Below are positions 27,419-35,746 of a DNA stretch of 64,000 nt, piece after piece (the first letter of the stretch is position 1; each line of letters begins with the position of its first letter). The notes under the pieces were generated by a model. The model was not told where the DNA came from. It saw nothing but the letters and a program-made list of their open reading frames with translations, and did not search any database. The DNA comes from Pseudonocardia sp. 73-21 (GTDB lineage Bacteria > Actinomycetota > Actinomycetes > Mycobacteriales > Pseudonocardiaceae): positions 57,016 to 121,015 of the forward strand of contig NZ_MKVV01000024.1 of assembly GCF_001899645.1 (NCBI RefSeq), given 5' to 3'. A program made the translations under genes and the position numbers.

Positions 27419-28219
27419 TCACAGTCGGGTGTCGGCCCGCCCCACCTGGGTGATGGAGCGACGTCCACCCGCGGGACCTGCGAGGCGGACGAGCCCGGAA
27501 CGCCGGTCGCGGTAGGCGACGGCGTTGCGGCCGGAGTTCTTGGCCGAGTAGAGCAGCGCGTCCGCTGCGCCGACCAGCCGCTCGACGTCGGTGAGCGGCC
27601 CGGCCGAGTGCGCGATCCCGATGCTGACGGTCACGCGCAGGCGCGGGTCCAGCTCCTCCCACGGGTGGTCGTCCACCCGTCGGCGGGCGGCCTCGCAGGT
27701 GCGCACGGCGTCGGTGGGGTCGCAGCCGGGCAGCACGAGCGCGAACTCCTCGCCGCCGTAGCGCGCGCAGAACGCCCCCTCGGGCAGGCCCGTCCCCAGC
27801 TCGGCGACGATGCGCTGCAGCACGCGGTCCCCGAAGCGATGCCCGAACGTGTCGTTGACCTGCTTGAAGTGGTCGGCGTCCACCAGTGCCACGCAAAGCC
27901 CCGCCGAGCCCCGGCAGGCCGGGTCGTCGAGCAGGGCGACGAGCCGTTCGTCGAGGTAGCGGCGGTTGTAGGTGGACGTGAGGCTGTCGCGCCGGCTCAG
28001 CTCGCGCGCCTCGGCGTGCTCGCGGCGCAGCCGGTCGATCTCCTCGGCGGGCACGGGCTGGCCGTGCAGCAGCCGAACGGCGGCCCGCAGGTGCTCGTAG
28101 GCCTGCTCCCAGTCGCCCCGGGCGGCGAGGCCCTCCGCGATGGCGGTGTGCCGCGCCGCTCCCGCCGCTCCGCGTGACTCGTCGACACCGTCGTCGATCG
28201 CTGTGCGCACCATGACCAC
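27419..28219 (-). CDS. Diguanylate cyclase (GGDEF domain)
   Basis: A soluble 266-residue protein. Residues 1-85 are helical and TPR-like (ARGDWEQAYEHLRAAVRLLHG). The GGDEF domain fills about 95-250, with DSLTSTYNRRYLDERL at its start, DADHFKQVNDTFGHRFGD for metal and substrate binding and the active-site loop ARYGGEEFALVL. The loop is canonical, so it should make c-di-GMP. The RxxD product-inhibition site five residues before the loop is absent (PEGA instead). There is no EAL domain and no membrane helix. The GTG at 28219 is favoured by GGAGGAGG six nt upstream; ATG 28213 is the alternative. Confidence 0.9.
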   Translation of the reverse strand: MVMVRTAIDDGVDESRGAAGAARHTAIAEGLAARGDWEQAYEHLRAAVRLLHGQPVPAEEIDRLRREHAEARELSRRDSLTSTYNRRYLDERLVALLDDPACRGSAGLCVALVDADHFKQVNDTFGHRFGDRVLQRIVAELGTGLPEGAFCARYGGEEFALVLPGCDPTDAVRTCEAARRRVDDHPWEELDPRLRVTVSIGIAHSAGPLTDVERLVGAADALLYSAKNSGRNAVAYRDRRSGLVRLAGPAGGRRSITQVGRADTRL

Positions 28220-28317
28220 CGTCCACCTCCTCCGTCCCCGTGATGTCGACGGGCGGGAAGGCGATCTTGAGGTGGCGCACCCGGTCGGGCGAGGTTCCCA
28301 CTCGACCGGGCCCCGGC

Positions 28318-29454
28318 TCAGCCCCCGGAGTGATCGAGTTCCGCGCCGAAGGGGACGGTCGGGTCGTCGGGATCGTCGAGCCAGTGCTCGGGCAGCACCA
28401 CGCGGCCGGGGCTGCCCTGGCGGCCGCGCGGGCCGTCGGCGTCGGCGGGGAAGGGCTGGTCGTGGTCGAGCTGGGCGAGCAGCGCGTCGAGCTCGTCGAG
28501 GCTGCCGACCAGGCCCAGGCTGCGGCGCAGCTCCGGTCCCACCGGGAAGCCCTTGAGGTACCAGGCGATGTGTTTGCGCATGTCGCGGATGCCCTTGTCC
28601 GGGCCCATGTACTCCTGCAGGAGCACCGCGTGGCGGCGCATCGTGACGGCCACCTGGCCCAGCGTCGGTGCCTCGGGCAGCGGCTTGCCGGCGAACGCGG
28701 CCTCGAGGTCGCCGAACAGCCAGGGCCGGCCCAGGCACCCGCGCCCGACGACCACGCCGTCGCAGGCGGTGCGCTCGACCATGGCCAGCGCGTCGGCGGC
28801 GCTGAAGATGTCGCCGTTGCCCAGTACCGGGATCTCGGGGGGCAGGGCGTCACGCAGGCGGGCGATGGCCGACCAGTCGGCCTGGCCGGAGTAGCGCTGC
28901 GCCGCCGTGCGCGCGTGCAGGGCCACGGCCACCGCGCCGGCGTCCACGGCGCGGCGACCGGCGTCGAGGAAGGTGTGGCGCTCGTCGTCGATGCCGATGC
29001 GCATCTTGACGGTGACGGGGATGTCGCCCGCGTTGTCGACGGCCGCGTGCACGATCCGCTCGAACAGCTTTCGCTTGTAGGGCAGCGCCGCCCCACCGCC
29101 CTTGCGGGTGACCTTGGGGACGGGGCAGCCGAAGTTCATGTCGATGTGGTCGGCGAGGCCCTCCTCGGCGACGATCCGCACCGCGCGTCCCATCGCCGCG
29201 GGGTCGACGCCGTAGAGCTGCATCGACCGTGGGGACTCGTCGGCCCCGAACGCGATCATCCTGCGCGTCAGCGGGTTCTTCTCCACCAGCCCGCGCGAGG
29301 TGATCATCTCGCACACGTAGAAGCCGGCGCCCTGCTCGCGGCACAGGCGCCGGAACCCGGCGTTGGTGATACCGGCCATCGGCGCCAGCACGACCGGCGT
29401 CGCGGACGTGTAGGGCCCGATCCGGAGCGGGCGGAGGGTCGTCGGAGCACTCAC
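28318..29454 (-). CDS. dusB: tRNA-dihydrouridine synthase DusB
   Basis: An FMN-dependent enzyme that reduces uridine in the tRNA D-loop. The 378-residue product has VVLAPMAGITNAGFRRLCRE at the flavin site, HIDMNFGCPVPKVTRKGGG with the catalytic cysteine near residue 110, VKMRIGIDDERHTF, and IPVLGNGDIFSAADAL and GVVVGRGCLGRPWLF for phosphate binding. This is the standard DusB/Dus pattern. It starts with GTG, upstream of the GGDEF gene on the same strand and divergent from the orphan gene at 29508. From memory Rv0823c holds the same position in mycobacteria. Confidence 0.95.
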   Translation of the reverse strand: MSAPTTLRPLRIGPYTSATPVVLAPMAGITNAGFRRLCREQGAGFYVCEMITSRGLVEKNPLTRRMIAFGADESPRSMQLYGVDPAAMGRAVRIVAEEGLADHIDMNFGCPVPKVTRKGGGAALPYKRKLFERIVHAAVDNAGDIPVTVKMRIGIDDERHTFLDAGRRAVDAGAVAVALHARTAAQRYSGQADWSAIARLRDALPPEIPVLGNGDIFSAADALAMVERTACDGVVVGRGCLGRPWLFGDLEAAFAGKPLPEAPTLGQVAVTMRRHAVLLQEYMGPDKGIRDMRKHIAWYLKGFPVGPELRRSLGLVGSLDELDALLAQLDHDQPFPADADGPRGRQGSPGRVVLPEHWLDDPDDPTVPFGAELDHSGG

Positions 29455-29507
29455 GGTGTCCTAGTGTCCTCGCCGATCGCCCGTCACGTCGACGCAGGGG
29501 ACCGCTG

Positions 29508-30134
29508 ATGCCGCTCGTCACACTGGATCTCGCCACGCCGGCGGCGATGCGCGGCCGCTGGGCGGCGTTCGCCGCGGTCTGCGCCGCCCGCGGCCTGTCC
29601 GACGGCTGCTGGGCCCGCGACGGGCTCTGGCACTACGACGACGGCGGCGGCAACTGGGCCGACCTGCACCTTCTCGACCGCGGACGCGCCGTGCTGGTCG
29701 GGCACGACCACGAGTACTCCGACACCTACTTCGCCGAGGCGGCCGTCTACTTCGACGAGGAGGCGACGGACCTGCTCGCCGGCGCCCCCGACTGGTGGGC
29801 CCCGCCGGCCCGGAAGGCGGCGGCCGACGGGCTGTGGGTCGGCTTCGTCTACGGCTTCGACGGTGTCCGCTGGCAGCGTGCCGCCTACGATCCGGACGAC
29901 GGCTTCGGCAGCCTGGCGATCCCCGCCGCGAGCGATGAGCGCTGCCGTGAGCTGGTCGAGGAGTTCATCGAGTGGGAGGCGTCGGTGGACGCCGTCGAGG
30001 TTCTCATGGCCGCCGACGCCGAGATCACCCCCGCGATGCTCCGCGCCGTCCGATCCGGCGCCGGGTGGGACCCGATCGCCGGCGCCGCCGCCGCGCTGGG
30101 GTTCCGGACGGATGCCCTCAGATTGCGACCGTGA
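29508..30134 (+). CDS. Conserved-looking hypothetical protein (208 residues)
   Basis: I do not recognise this family. It is a soluble acidic protein rich in tryptophan and aspartate: GLWHYDDGGGNWADLHLL, RAVLVGHDHEYSDTYF, LWVGFVYGFDGVRWQRAAYD, and a helical C-terminal part (RCRELVEEFIEWEASVDAVEVL, ITPAMLRAVRSGAGWDPIAG). The pattern of short aromatic strands then helices suggests a single globular domain, of the kind seen in SUKH/SMI1-like or immunity-type proteins, but no diagnostic motif is present. CAGGGGA precedes the ATG and TAGTGT (29462-29467) is a candidate -10. It stands alone between dusB (divergent) and a broken lipoprotein gene (convergent). Confidence 0.7.
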   Translation: MPLVTLDLATPAAMRGRWAAFAAVCAARGLSDGCWARDGLWHYDDGGGNWADLHLLDRGRAVLVGHDHEYSDTYFAEAAVYFDEEATDLLAGAPDWWAPPARKAAADGLWVGFVYGFDGVRWQRAAYDPDDGFGSLAIPAASDERCRELVEEFIEWEASVDAVEVLMAADAEITPAMLRAVRSGAGWDPIAGAAAALGFRTDALRLRP

Positions 30135-30487
30135 TGCAGGCCGCCCGCGTGGATGATCGCCGAGCGCGCCCGCCGGTCGCCGGTGAACTCCCACGGCACC
30201 GTCGTGCTCGCACTGCCGGCGCCCGAGCCGTCGGTGGTGAGGTCGAGCCGGATCTCGGTGCGCGGGTCCGCCCCGCCTGCAGCCCCGCACGTCGACGCCA
30301 CCGACCCCTGCGCCCCCACCGGCACCAGCGCCGTGTCACAGGTCGTCGCCGTTCCCACCTCGGTGTCGAAGGTCGCGCTGACCTGGACGTTGTGGACCGA
30401 GCCCGCGTTGGCCGTGGCGCAGCCCGCCACCAGCAGCGTGGAGGCGAGCCACACCAGGACGCAGTGTTCGTGACTGAACGTCACCAA
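30118..30487 (-). pseudogene. SodC-like lipoprotein with a probable frameshift near its 3' end
   Basis: From TTG 30487 (or GTG 30484) the frame encodes a lipoprotein signal ending LLVAGC (Cys23), then HNVQVSATFDTEVGTATTC and VPWEFTGDRRARSAIIHAGG, which recalls the RSxxxHA segment of Cu/Zn superoxide dismutases and their inactive lipoprotein relatives. That frame then runs on antisense over the 29508 gene. A one-base shift at about 30139-30150 instead gives ACITVAI and a stop at 30118, right after the neighbouring stop at 30134. The natural end therefore appears to lie in another frame: a mutation or an assembly error. Copper and zinc ligands are not complete. Family assignment is tentative. 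Confidence 0.45.
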
Positions 30488-30580
30488 CGCTGACCTGTGG
30501 TGACTCCCGGCGCGTGGCGGGCGGGGGTGGGGGCCGGGCCGTAGGCTGTCAGCCGTCGCCGCGCCCTCGTGTGCGGCGGC

Positions 30581-30653
30581 GGGCCTCTAGCTCAATCGGC
30601 AGAGCAGCGGACTTTTAATCCGCGGGTTCGGGGTTCGATCCCCCGGGGGCCCA
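30581..30653 (+). tRNA. tRNA-Lys (anticodon TTT)
   Basis: A complete cloverleaf of 73 nt. The acceptor strand GGGCCTC pairs with GGGGCCC (30646-30652, with one G-T and usual pairs). The D-arm contains AGCTCAATCGGCAGAGC, the anticodon stem GCGGA/TCCGC encloses CTTTTAA with anticodon TTT at 30614-30616, and the T-arm has GGTTCGATCCCC. The discriminator base is A and CCA is not encoded. The 3' end is 3 nt from the stop of the MazG-like pseudogene on the other strand. Confidence 0.97.
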
Positions 30654-30655
30654 CA

Positions 30656-30998
30656 TCATCCCCAGATCACCTGCTGGCGGACCAGTCCACGACGGAACGC
30701 ACGAGGCGCTTCGTGTAGTCCGGTGGCTGCAGAACACTGACCTTCCGCCGCCGTCATCGATCGCCACTTCTGGTCGGTCTCCGCCTGCACGGTCACCCCG
30801 CGATGGCCAGCGATCAGTAGGACCTGGCAGGCGACGTCGGCGAGCTCGCGTCCAGCTCCGTATGTCGAGTCCCTTCGTATGCGCCCGGCCCCTCGTCAGA
30901 TGCGCCTGCGTGCGCTCCCCGACTTCCTCGTGGAGCTTCACCGACGGCCAGTCGTAGTTCCGCTCGATCCCGACAGCCGCTTCGTATCGGCGGGACAC
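30656..30998 (-). pseudogene. MazG-like nucleotide pyrophosphohydrolase, frameshifted
   Basis: From a GTG at 30998 one frame reads SRRYEAAVGIERNYDWPSVK then LHEEVGERTQAHL, the EExxE half of the MazG motif, and continues to about 30880. From about 30866 a second frame reads GRELADVACQVLLIAGHRGV then TDQKWRSM, the ExxD half and the rest of the helical bundle, to a TGA at 30656. Together they give one MazG-like domain of about 110 residues, broken by a frameshift between 30866 and 30890. Intact relatives hydrolyse non-canonical or excess NTPs. It abuts tRNA-Lys on the opposite strand. The match is by motif and memory of the family. Confidence 0.6.
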
Positions 30999-31108
30999 CC
31001 GCTCCGCCCGTCAGCTGTCGGAGATCCGTGACTCCGAGCGTTCCGGGCTTGGTGCTTTGTCCTCGAAGCGCCGATGTTGTCGGTGTTCAGCGGTACACTT
31101 TCGAACAT

Positions 31109-32072
31109 GTGAGCGACACCGGAACGGGCAGGTGAGGCGGTCGACGACGTCACCGCCGCGCTGCTCGCCGGGCTCGCGCAGCTGACCGCGCACGCCACGT
31201 CACCTGCTCCGGCGACCGGTGCCGTACGGATCGACCGCATCGCCGCGATGGAGCAGATCCGCTCCGCGCTCGCCGCAGCCCAGCACGCCGAGATGGTCGC
31301 GTTCGGACGCCACCAGGTCGAGCAACAGATCGCGCTCGTCGAGAACGGCCGGCTCGACCCGGTCGCGCTCGGCCGCGGGATCGCCGAGCAGATCGCGCTC
31401 GCCTGCCGGGTGTCGCCGTTGCACGGATCGCACCGGCTCGGGATCGCCCGCGCGTTGGACAGCGACCTGCCCGGGGTCGGCGCGCTGCTCGCGGCCGGCC
31501 GGATCAGCGAACCCATCGCGGAGATCATGGTGTCGCAGACCTCCCACCTCGATCCCGAGTTGCGGCGGCTGGTGGACCGGCAACTCACCGAGGGTGGGCT
31601 CGACGAGCTGTCGCTGCGGCGGGCCGAGAGCCTGATCTCCCAGTGCGCCTACGACGCCGACCGAGCCGGGTACCTCACCCGGGGCCGGACGGCGCGGAAG
31701 GACCGCCGGGTCGGACTACGGCCGGCACCGGACACGATGAGCGTGCTCTCGGGATTCCTCCCGGTCGAGCAGGGCTCGCCCGCCTGGCCGCGTTGCGTGC
31801 CCATGATCACCATCCGCGACGGCGGGCGGTGCCGGGACCCGTTCTGCGACGCCCCGATCCGACACCGCGACCACATCGACCGCCGCCGAACAGGCGGCCC
31901 CACCAGTTTCGTCAACGGGCGTGGGACCTGCGCCCGCGGGAACTACGTCCGCGAGATGCCCGACTGGCACGTCGAGCTCATCGACGACGGGCTCGGGGAA
32001 CGACCACACACCGTACGCACCACCACCCTCACCGGCCACACCTGCATCAGTAGAGCGGGGCCGCCGACCTGA
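31109..32072 (+). pseudogene. DUF222/HNH endonuclease-family (13E12-type) gene, frameshifted and internally deleted
   Basis: The natural start VSDTGT at 31109 is out of frame; after a shift near 31128 the frame reads RAGEAVDDVTAALLAGLAQL and continues openly. An ATG at 31248 begins a 274-codon stretch. The DUF222 part (MVAFGRHQVEQQIALVENG, LLAAGRISEPIAEIMV, LSLRRAESLISQ) runs to SVLSGFLPVEQG and then jumps straight to the HNH part (CRDPFCDAPIRHRDHIDRRR, GGPTSFVNGRGTCARGNYV). About 100 to 130 residues usually between these are missing. The family is the multicopy REP13E12-like group of actinobacteria, whose activity is poorly known. The distal HNH cysteines are altered, so nuclease activity is unlikely. 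Confidence 0.75.
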
Positions 32073-32274
32073 TGCGGCTCGGTCACAACCACCCGCCCCA
32101 CGCGGTCGGCCGATCAGCCGACGCACCGGTCGGTTCGGGCGTCCGGCGATCACCCGACACGACGTCCCCCACCGCACCGGCCGATCACCCGATCCCGCAT
32201 GCCCGCCTTCCCCGCGATCGTGGATGTCGGCGCCGGAACACCGGGGCCGATCCCACGAAGGAAGGACCAGTTCC

Positions 32275-32637
32275 ATGCGAAAGATCATCATCGGGGCCGT
32301 CGGAGCCGCGGCCGCGGCGTCGGGGCTCATGGCCCTCGCAGGACCCGCGAGCGCCGCCGAGACCGCCGCCACCGAGACGGGAGCCCCGGCCTACATCATC
32401 AAGCCCACCACGGGCTACCAGTGGCCGACCAAGAACTCCCCGGCGGTCATCACCGGGCTCACCCAGGGTCAGCAGGTCACGGCCCACTGCTTCGTCGAGA
32501 GCGACGTCGTCGAGGGCAACAAGTACTGGTTCCGGATCAGCGAGACCGCGGACCCGAACGGCACGACCGGGTTCGTGCCCAAGGACGTGATCTCGGTCAA
32601 CGGCGGGCTCCCGAACTGCTGGCCGAACGGGAACTGA
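32275..32637 (+). CDS. Secreted SH3-like protein
   Basis: A 120-residue exported protein. Residues 1-30 are a Sec signal (MRKIIIGAVGAAAAASGLMA, cleavage near PASAAE). The mature part of about 90 residues resembles bacterial SH3b folds (GYQWPTKNSPAVITGLTQGQ, YWFRISETADPNGTTGFVPK) and holds two cysteines (AHCFVES and PNCWPNGN) that could form a disulfide. GAAGGA precedes the ATG by about 10 nt. Small secreted SH3-like proteins are common in actinomycetes and of unknown purpose. It is the only clearly intact gene within the decayed patch. Confidence 0.8.
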   Translation: MRKIIIGAVGAAAAASGLMALAGPASAAETAATETGAPAYIIKPTTGYQWPTKNSPAVITGLTQGQQVTAHCFVESDVVEGNKYWFRISETADPNGTTGFVPKDVISVNGGLPNCWPNGN

Positions 32638-32659
32638 CACAACCTCGGGTCTGCCGGTG

Positions 32660-33374
32660 TTCAGTTCCGCTGGCTACAGCGGGGTGCGCGGGGTGTACGT
32701 CTGGGGCTGGGAGCAGTCGTGACGCCCACCTGCCTCGCCTGGCGGTGGCAGGTGCGGGCCGGGCGCTGGTCCGAGGCCGGCCCAGCCCGGCTGGCCGTGC
32801 TCACGGCGGGCGAGCCGCCGCACGGCAGCACCCGCTGTTTCGACGTCGCCACCAGCCCGGCGGTGCCGACGACGGTCATCGTCGCGGCAGCGCCATCCGA
32901 CGAGATACTGGCCGCGGTCCGGAGCGCCCGACCGACGCACCTCGTCGGCTACGCCCCGGTGATCGACCGCCTGGCCCGTTCCTCGACGCGGACGAGGTGA
33001 TCCGAACGCGTCGACGCTGCGGGCCACCCGGTCGGCCCGCACGAGCCCGCCACCCGCACGCTCGCCACCGGGTTGGCGGGCGGCCCCTTCCCGTTCATCC
33101 GCGACGACCTCGATGACGAGGTCCCTTCCTGCCCGAGCCCTGCGCGTGCGGCAGCGTGATGCCGCGGGTGGCCACCATCGAGGGGCACCGACATCGCCAA
33201 GCGCACGACGACGACTTCCACTACGTCGGACGTGTGGTCCCGGACCCGCTGATACGCGAGTACCAGGTGCGCCAGACCCCGGGTGGGGCGGAGGTGCCGG
33301 CGGCCGCCGCCGCGCCCGTCGTCGGCCTGACGCGCTCACGCGGAGTGACTAACCCCCGTTCCCCCGTTCGGTAG
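32660..33374 (+). pseudogene. PaaK-like acyl-CoA ligase remnant
   Basis: Fragments of one adenylate-forming ligase of the phenylacetate-CoA ligase type lie in order but in different frames. SSAGYSGVRGVYVWGWEQ ends in a TGA just before 32719. LAWRWQVRAGRW and then PTHLVGYAPVIDRLA run from 32719 to a TGA at 33000. RVDAAGHPVGPHEPATRTLA and GGPFPFIRDDLDDEV continue past that stop. From 33156 come MPRVATIEGHRHRQAHDDDF and EYQVRQTPGGAEV. The order matches the C-terminal two thirds of the family, with about 80 residues deleted after the LVGYA segment. At least two stops and one frameshift make it non-functional. Confidence 0.55.
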
Positions 33375-33451
33375 CGCACCCCGTCGGCGGCGGCGACCGT
33401 TGGTTGCGTGGGACGCGGCCGACCGGCCGGGCCGGCGACGGGGGTGAGCAC

Positions 33452-34003
33452 ATGGTGGGCGGGCCACCCACGAGCACGACGCCGTCGGAGGTGGCGGTGG
33501 CGCGGGCGGTCCGCGTGTTCGGCTGGTCCGGTGTGGCGTTGCCGGAGATCATGCTGGTGGGCTGCCGGGTGATCCCGATCGTCGACATCGACCCCATCGC
33601 CCACCGGGCCCGTGAGTGCAGCGGCGACGGCCCGAACCTCGACGCCGACGTGCTGCTGACCTGGGAGTGGCTGCGGTCGGCCGCCCACTCGCCGCCCACG
33701 GCCCTGCATCTGACCGGCGTGCTGGTCGTGGCCCGCCGGGGATGGCGGCGGGCGCTGCGGCAGGCGCGCAGCATGCGCGGCTTCGGGCCGGCGGGGGTGC
33801 TCGTCCCACCCGCGGCCTTCGACGACGAGGAGTGCCGGCTCGAGTTCGCGCTGCACGGCATCGGGCTCGTGCCGTCGGATCCCGATGTCGACGGGGTGGT
33901 CGTGCCGGAGCAGGGAACGGCGCTGCGGCAGCCGACCGACCGGTGGATCGAGGAGACGCTCTATCGCCACGCCCTCGATCACGGTCTGTGCCCACCGGCC
34001 TGA
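33452..34003 (+). CDS. Hypothetical protein (183 residues)
   Basis: No family recognised. The ATG at 33452 is chosen because GGGGGTGAG lies just upstream and the preceding residues look non-coding. The product reads as a soluble mixed alpha/beta protein: VARAVRVFGWSGVALPEIM, PIVDIDPIAHRAREC, ADVLLTWEWLRSAAH, LVVARRGWRRALRQARSM, VLVPPAAFDDEECRLEFALH and PTDRWIEETLYRHALDH. Codon use is normal for the window, so it is probably expressed. It lies between two gene remnants, so its own integrity is less certain than elsewhere. Confidence 0.55.
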   Translation: MVGGPPTSTTPSEVAVARAVRVFGWSGVALPEIMLVGCRVIPIVDIDPIAHRARECSGDGPNLDADVLLTWEWLRSAAHSPPTALHLTGVLVVARRGWRRALRQARSMRGFGPAGVLVPPAAFDDEECRLEFALHGIGLVPSDPDVDGVVVPEQGTALRQPTDRWIEETLYRHALDHGLCPPA

Positions 34004-34165
34004 ACCCGACGGCGGCCGGCCGCGACGCCCTGGAGCGGGCCACCCCGGCGGTGCTCGCCGTCAACGCCCCGGAGGCGCTCGGGCTCACCCCGGCCGAGGC
34101 CGCGGAGCTCAACCGGCTGCTCCACATCGTCGGGCGCGCCACGGCCCGACCGGGGTCAGCCGGTG
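34000..34165 (+). pseudogene. MarR-family C-terminal fragment
   Basis: The frame starting at 34000 reads LNPTAAGRDALERATPAVLA then NAPEALGLTPAEAAELNRLL and IVGRATAR, which looks like the dimerisation helices at the end of MarR regulators. No winged helix precedes it: the upstream DNA is the 33452 gene in another frame. It runs into the end of the convergent protease gene. It is best read as a relic, and could be a coincidence of GC-rich frames. Confidence 0.35.
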
Positions 34166-35328
34166 GGCCCGGTGACCAGCGTGACGGTGGCGTCCTGCTG
34201 CTGCTGGGACTGGTCCACCCACGTCACGCTGACGGAGTCGCCGGGGTGCGTCCCGTCCAGCAGGGTGGTCAGGGCCGCGGCCGAGTCGACGCTCTGCCCG
34301 TTCACCGCCACGATGGCGTCACCGGCGACCACGCCGGCCTGCGCGGCGGGGCTGCCGGCGAGGACCTGGCCGACGACGGCTCCCTGACCGGCCCCGGAGT
34401 CGGTGACCGAGACCCCCAGCATGGCCGACTCCCCGATGTGGACGGTGGACGAGGCGGCGCCCGACTCGATCTGCCGCGCCACCGACAGGGCGTCGTCGAT
34501 CGGGATCGCGAAGCCCTGGACCGCGGCCGTCTGCCCGGTGGCGGACCGGTGGTGGCGCGTCGCCGTCCGGCTCGGCGTCGACGCCGCGGTGTCCATCCCG
34601 ACCACCTGGCCGGCGCTGTTCACCAGGGGCCCGCCCGAGTCGCCGGCCTGGATGTCGGCGTCGACCTGGATCAGCCCCGTGAGCTGCTCCGCGCTCCCCG
34701 ACTCGTCCGACGCCGTGATGGGCCGGTCCAGCGCCGTGACCGTGCCGGCGGCCGTGCTCGGCGTGCCGCCCACGCCGCCGGCGTTGCCGACGCCGACGAC
34801 CGGGTCCCCGACCGCCACCGTGGCCGAGTCGCCGAGCGGGGCCGTGGTCAGCCCGGTCGCGCCCTGCAGCTGCAGCACCGCGACGTCCCTGCTGCGGTCG
34901 TAACCCACGACGGTGGCCGCGTACGTGCGGCCGTTGCCGATGTCGGTGACCTGGATCCGGGTGGCGCCCGCCACCACGTGGTTGTTGGTGAGCACCTCGC
35001 CGTCGGCGGTCAGCACGATCCCGGTGCCGGCCGCCTGCGCGCCCTGGTAGCCGATCACCGTGTCGACGTCGACGAGGCCCGGCTGCACCGCGGCGGCGGC
35101 CGCCGGGTCGCCGGACTGGTAGCGGGTGGCCGTCACCGGGGTGGGCGCGGACGCGACCTGGGCCGAGCGGCCGGCCGTCCACGCCGTCAGCCCGACGGCC
35201 ACGAGCACGACGAGCGCGACCGCCCCGAGCAGGACCGGGACGGTGCGCCGGCGCCGTGGCGGGCCGGGTGGTGCCCACTGCGGCACCGGTCCCCAGCCGC
35301 CTGCCCCGTACTGCTGGTGTTCGCTCAT
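34156..35328 (-). CDS. Membrane-anchored S1C serine protease with PDZ domain (HtrA-like)
   Basis: A 390-residue protein. A proline-rich cytoplasmic start is followed by one membrane helix (residues 30-50). The trypsin-like domain has the complete triad: His117 (EVLTNNHVVAG), Asp148 (DRSRDVAVLQL) and Ser231 (DIQAGDSGGPLV). A PDZ domain covers about 305-385 (AAQAGVVAGDAIVAVNGQSV). The active site would be outside the membrane, in protein quality control or signalling. The ATG at 35328 has AGGAGA 9 nt upstream; the frame to 35361 lacks a ribosome site. Confidence 0.93.
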   Translation of the reverse strand: MSEHQQYGAGGWGPVPQWAPPGPPRRRRTVPVLLGAVALVVLVAVGLTAWTAGRSAQVASAPTPVTATRYQSGDPAAAAAVQPGLVDVDTVIGYQGAQAAGTGIVLTADGEVLTNNHVVAGATRIQVTDIGNGRTYAATVVGYDRSRDVAVLQLQGATGLTTAPLGDSATVAVGDPVVGVGNAGGVGGTPSTAAGTVTALDRPITASDESGSAEQLTGLIQVDADIQAGDSGGPLVNSAGQVVGMDTAASTPSRTATRHHRSATGQTAAVQGFAIPIDDALSVARQIESGAASSTVHIGESAMLGVSVTDSGAGQGAVVGQVLAGSPAAQAGVVAGDAIVAVNGQSVDSAAALTTLLDGTHPGDSVSVTWVDQSQQQQDATVTLVTGPTG

Positions 35329-35430
35329 CGTCGTCTCCTGTGCGTGCGCCCGTGGGTCCATGAGGCGCGCGCCGCCTGAGAATCGTCCGTGACGCCGTCG
35401 TGGAAACGGTGTGATCCGGCCGTTGGGGGC

Positions 35431-35682
35431 TCAGCCGCCGCCGAGCCCGCCCGGCAGCCCGGAGAACGCGTTGCCGAGCTCGGACAGGGCCGCCTGGGCG
35501 CGGATCACCACGATCACGAGATAGACCGTGAGGACCAGGTTGAGCAGGCCGACGACGAGTGCGACCACCGCCAGCTTGGACGTCCTCGCCCGGGGCGGCG
35601 CCGCGGGGGCAGGGGCTGCGGGCGGCGGGTACTGCTGCCCGTACTGCTGTCGCGGGGGCTGCTGCGGATAGGGCTGCGACAC
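35431..35682 (-). CDS. Small Pro/Gln-rich single-pass membrane protein
   Basis: An 83-residue protein. Residues 1-31 are rich in P, Q and Y (SQPYPQQPPRQQYGQQYPPP), 36-60 form one strong membrane helix (KLAVVALVVGLLNLVLTVYL), and the C-terminal 20 residues are polar ending in GLGGG. The GTG at 35682 is chosen because AGGAG lies 6 nt upstream. The architecture resembles small actinobacterial DUF4190-like membrane proteins, but no family can be assigned. It lies on the same strand as the protease gene with a 102-nt gap. Confidence 0.65.
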   Translation of the reverse strand: MSQPYPQQPPRQQYGQQYPPPAAPAPAAPPRARTSKLAVVALVVGLLNLVLTVYLVIVVIRAQAALSELGNAFSGLPGGLGGG

Positions 35683-35746
35683 GGCGAGCTCCTGGGGCCG
35701 AAGGGGTGAAGCCGTCCTCCGCCACTCGCCGTGCGCCCACCGTCCG

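Noticed and set aside
30581..30660. tRNA-Lys as an attachment site of an integrated element
   Set aside because: No integrase, excisionase or second copy of the tRNA 3' end is visible; only decayed host-like genes follow.
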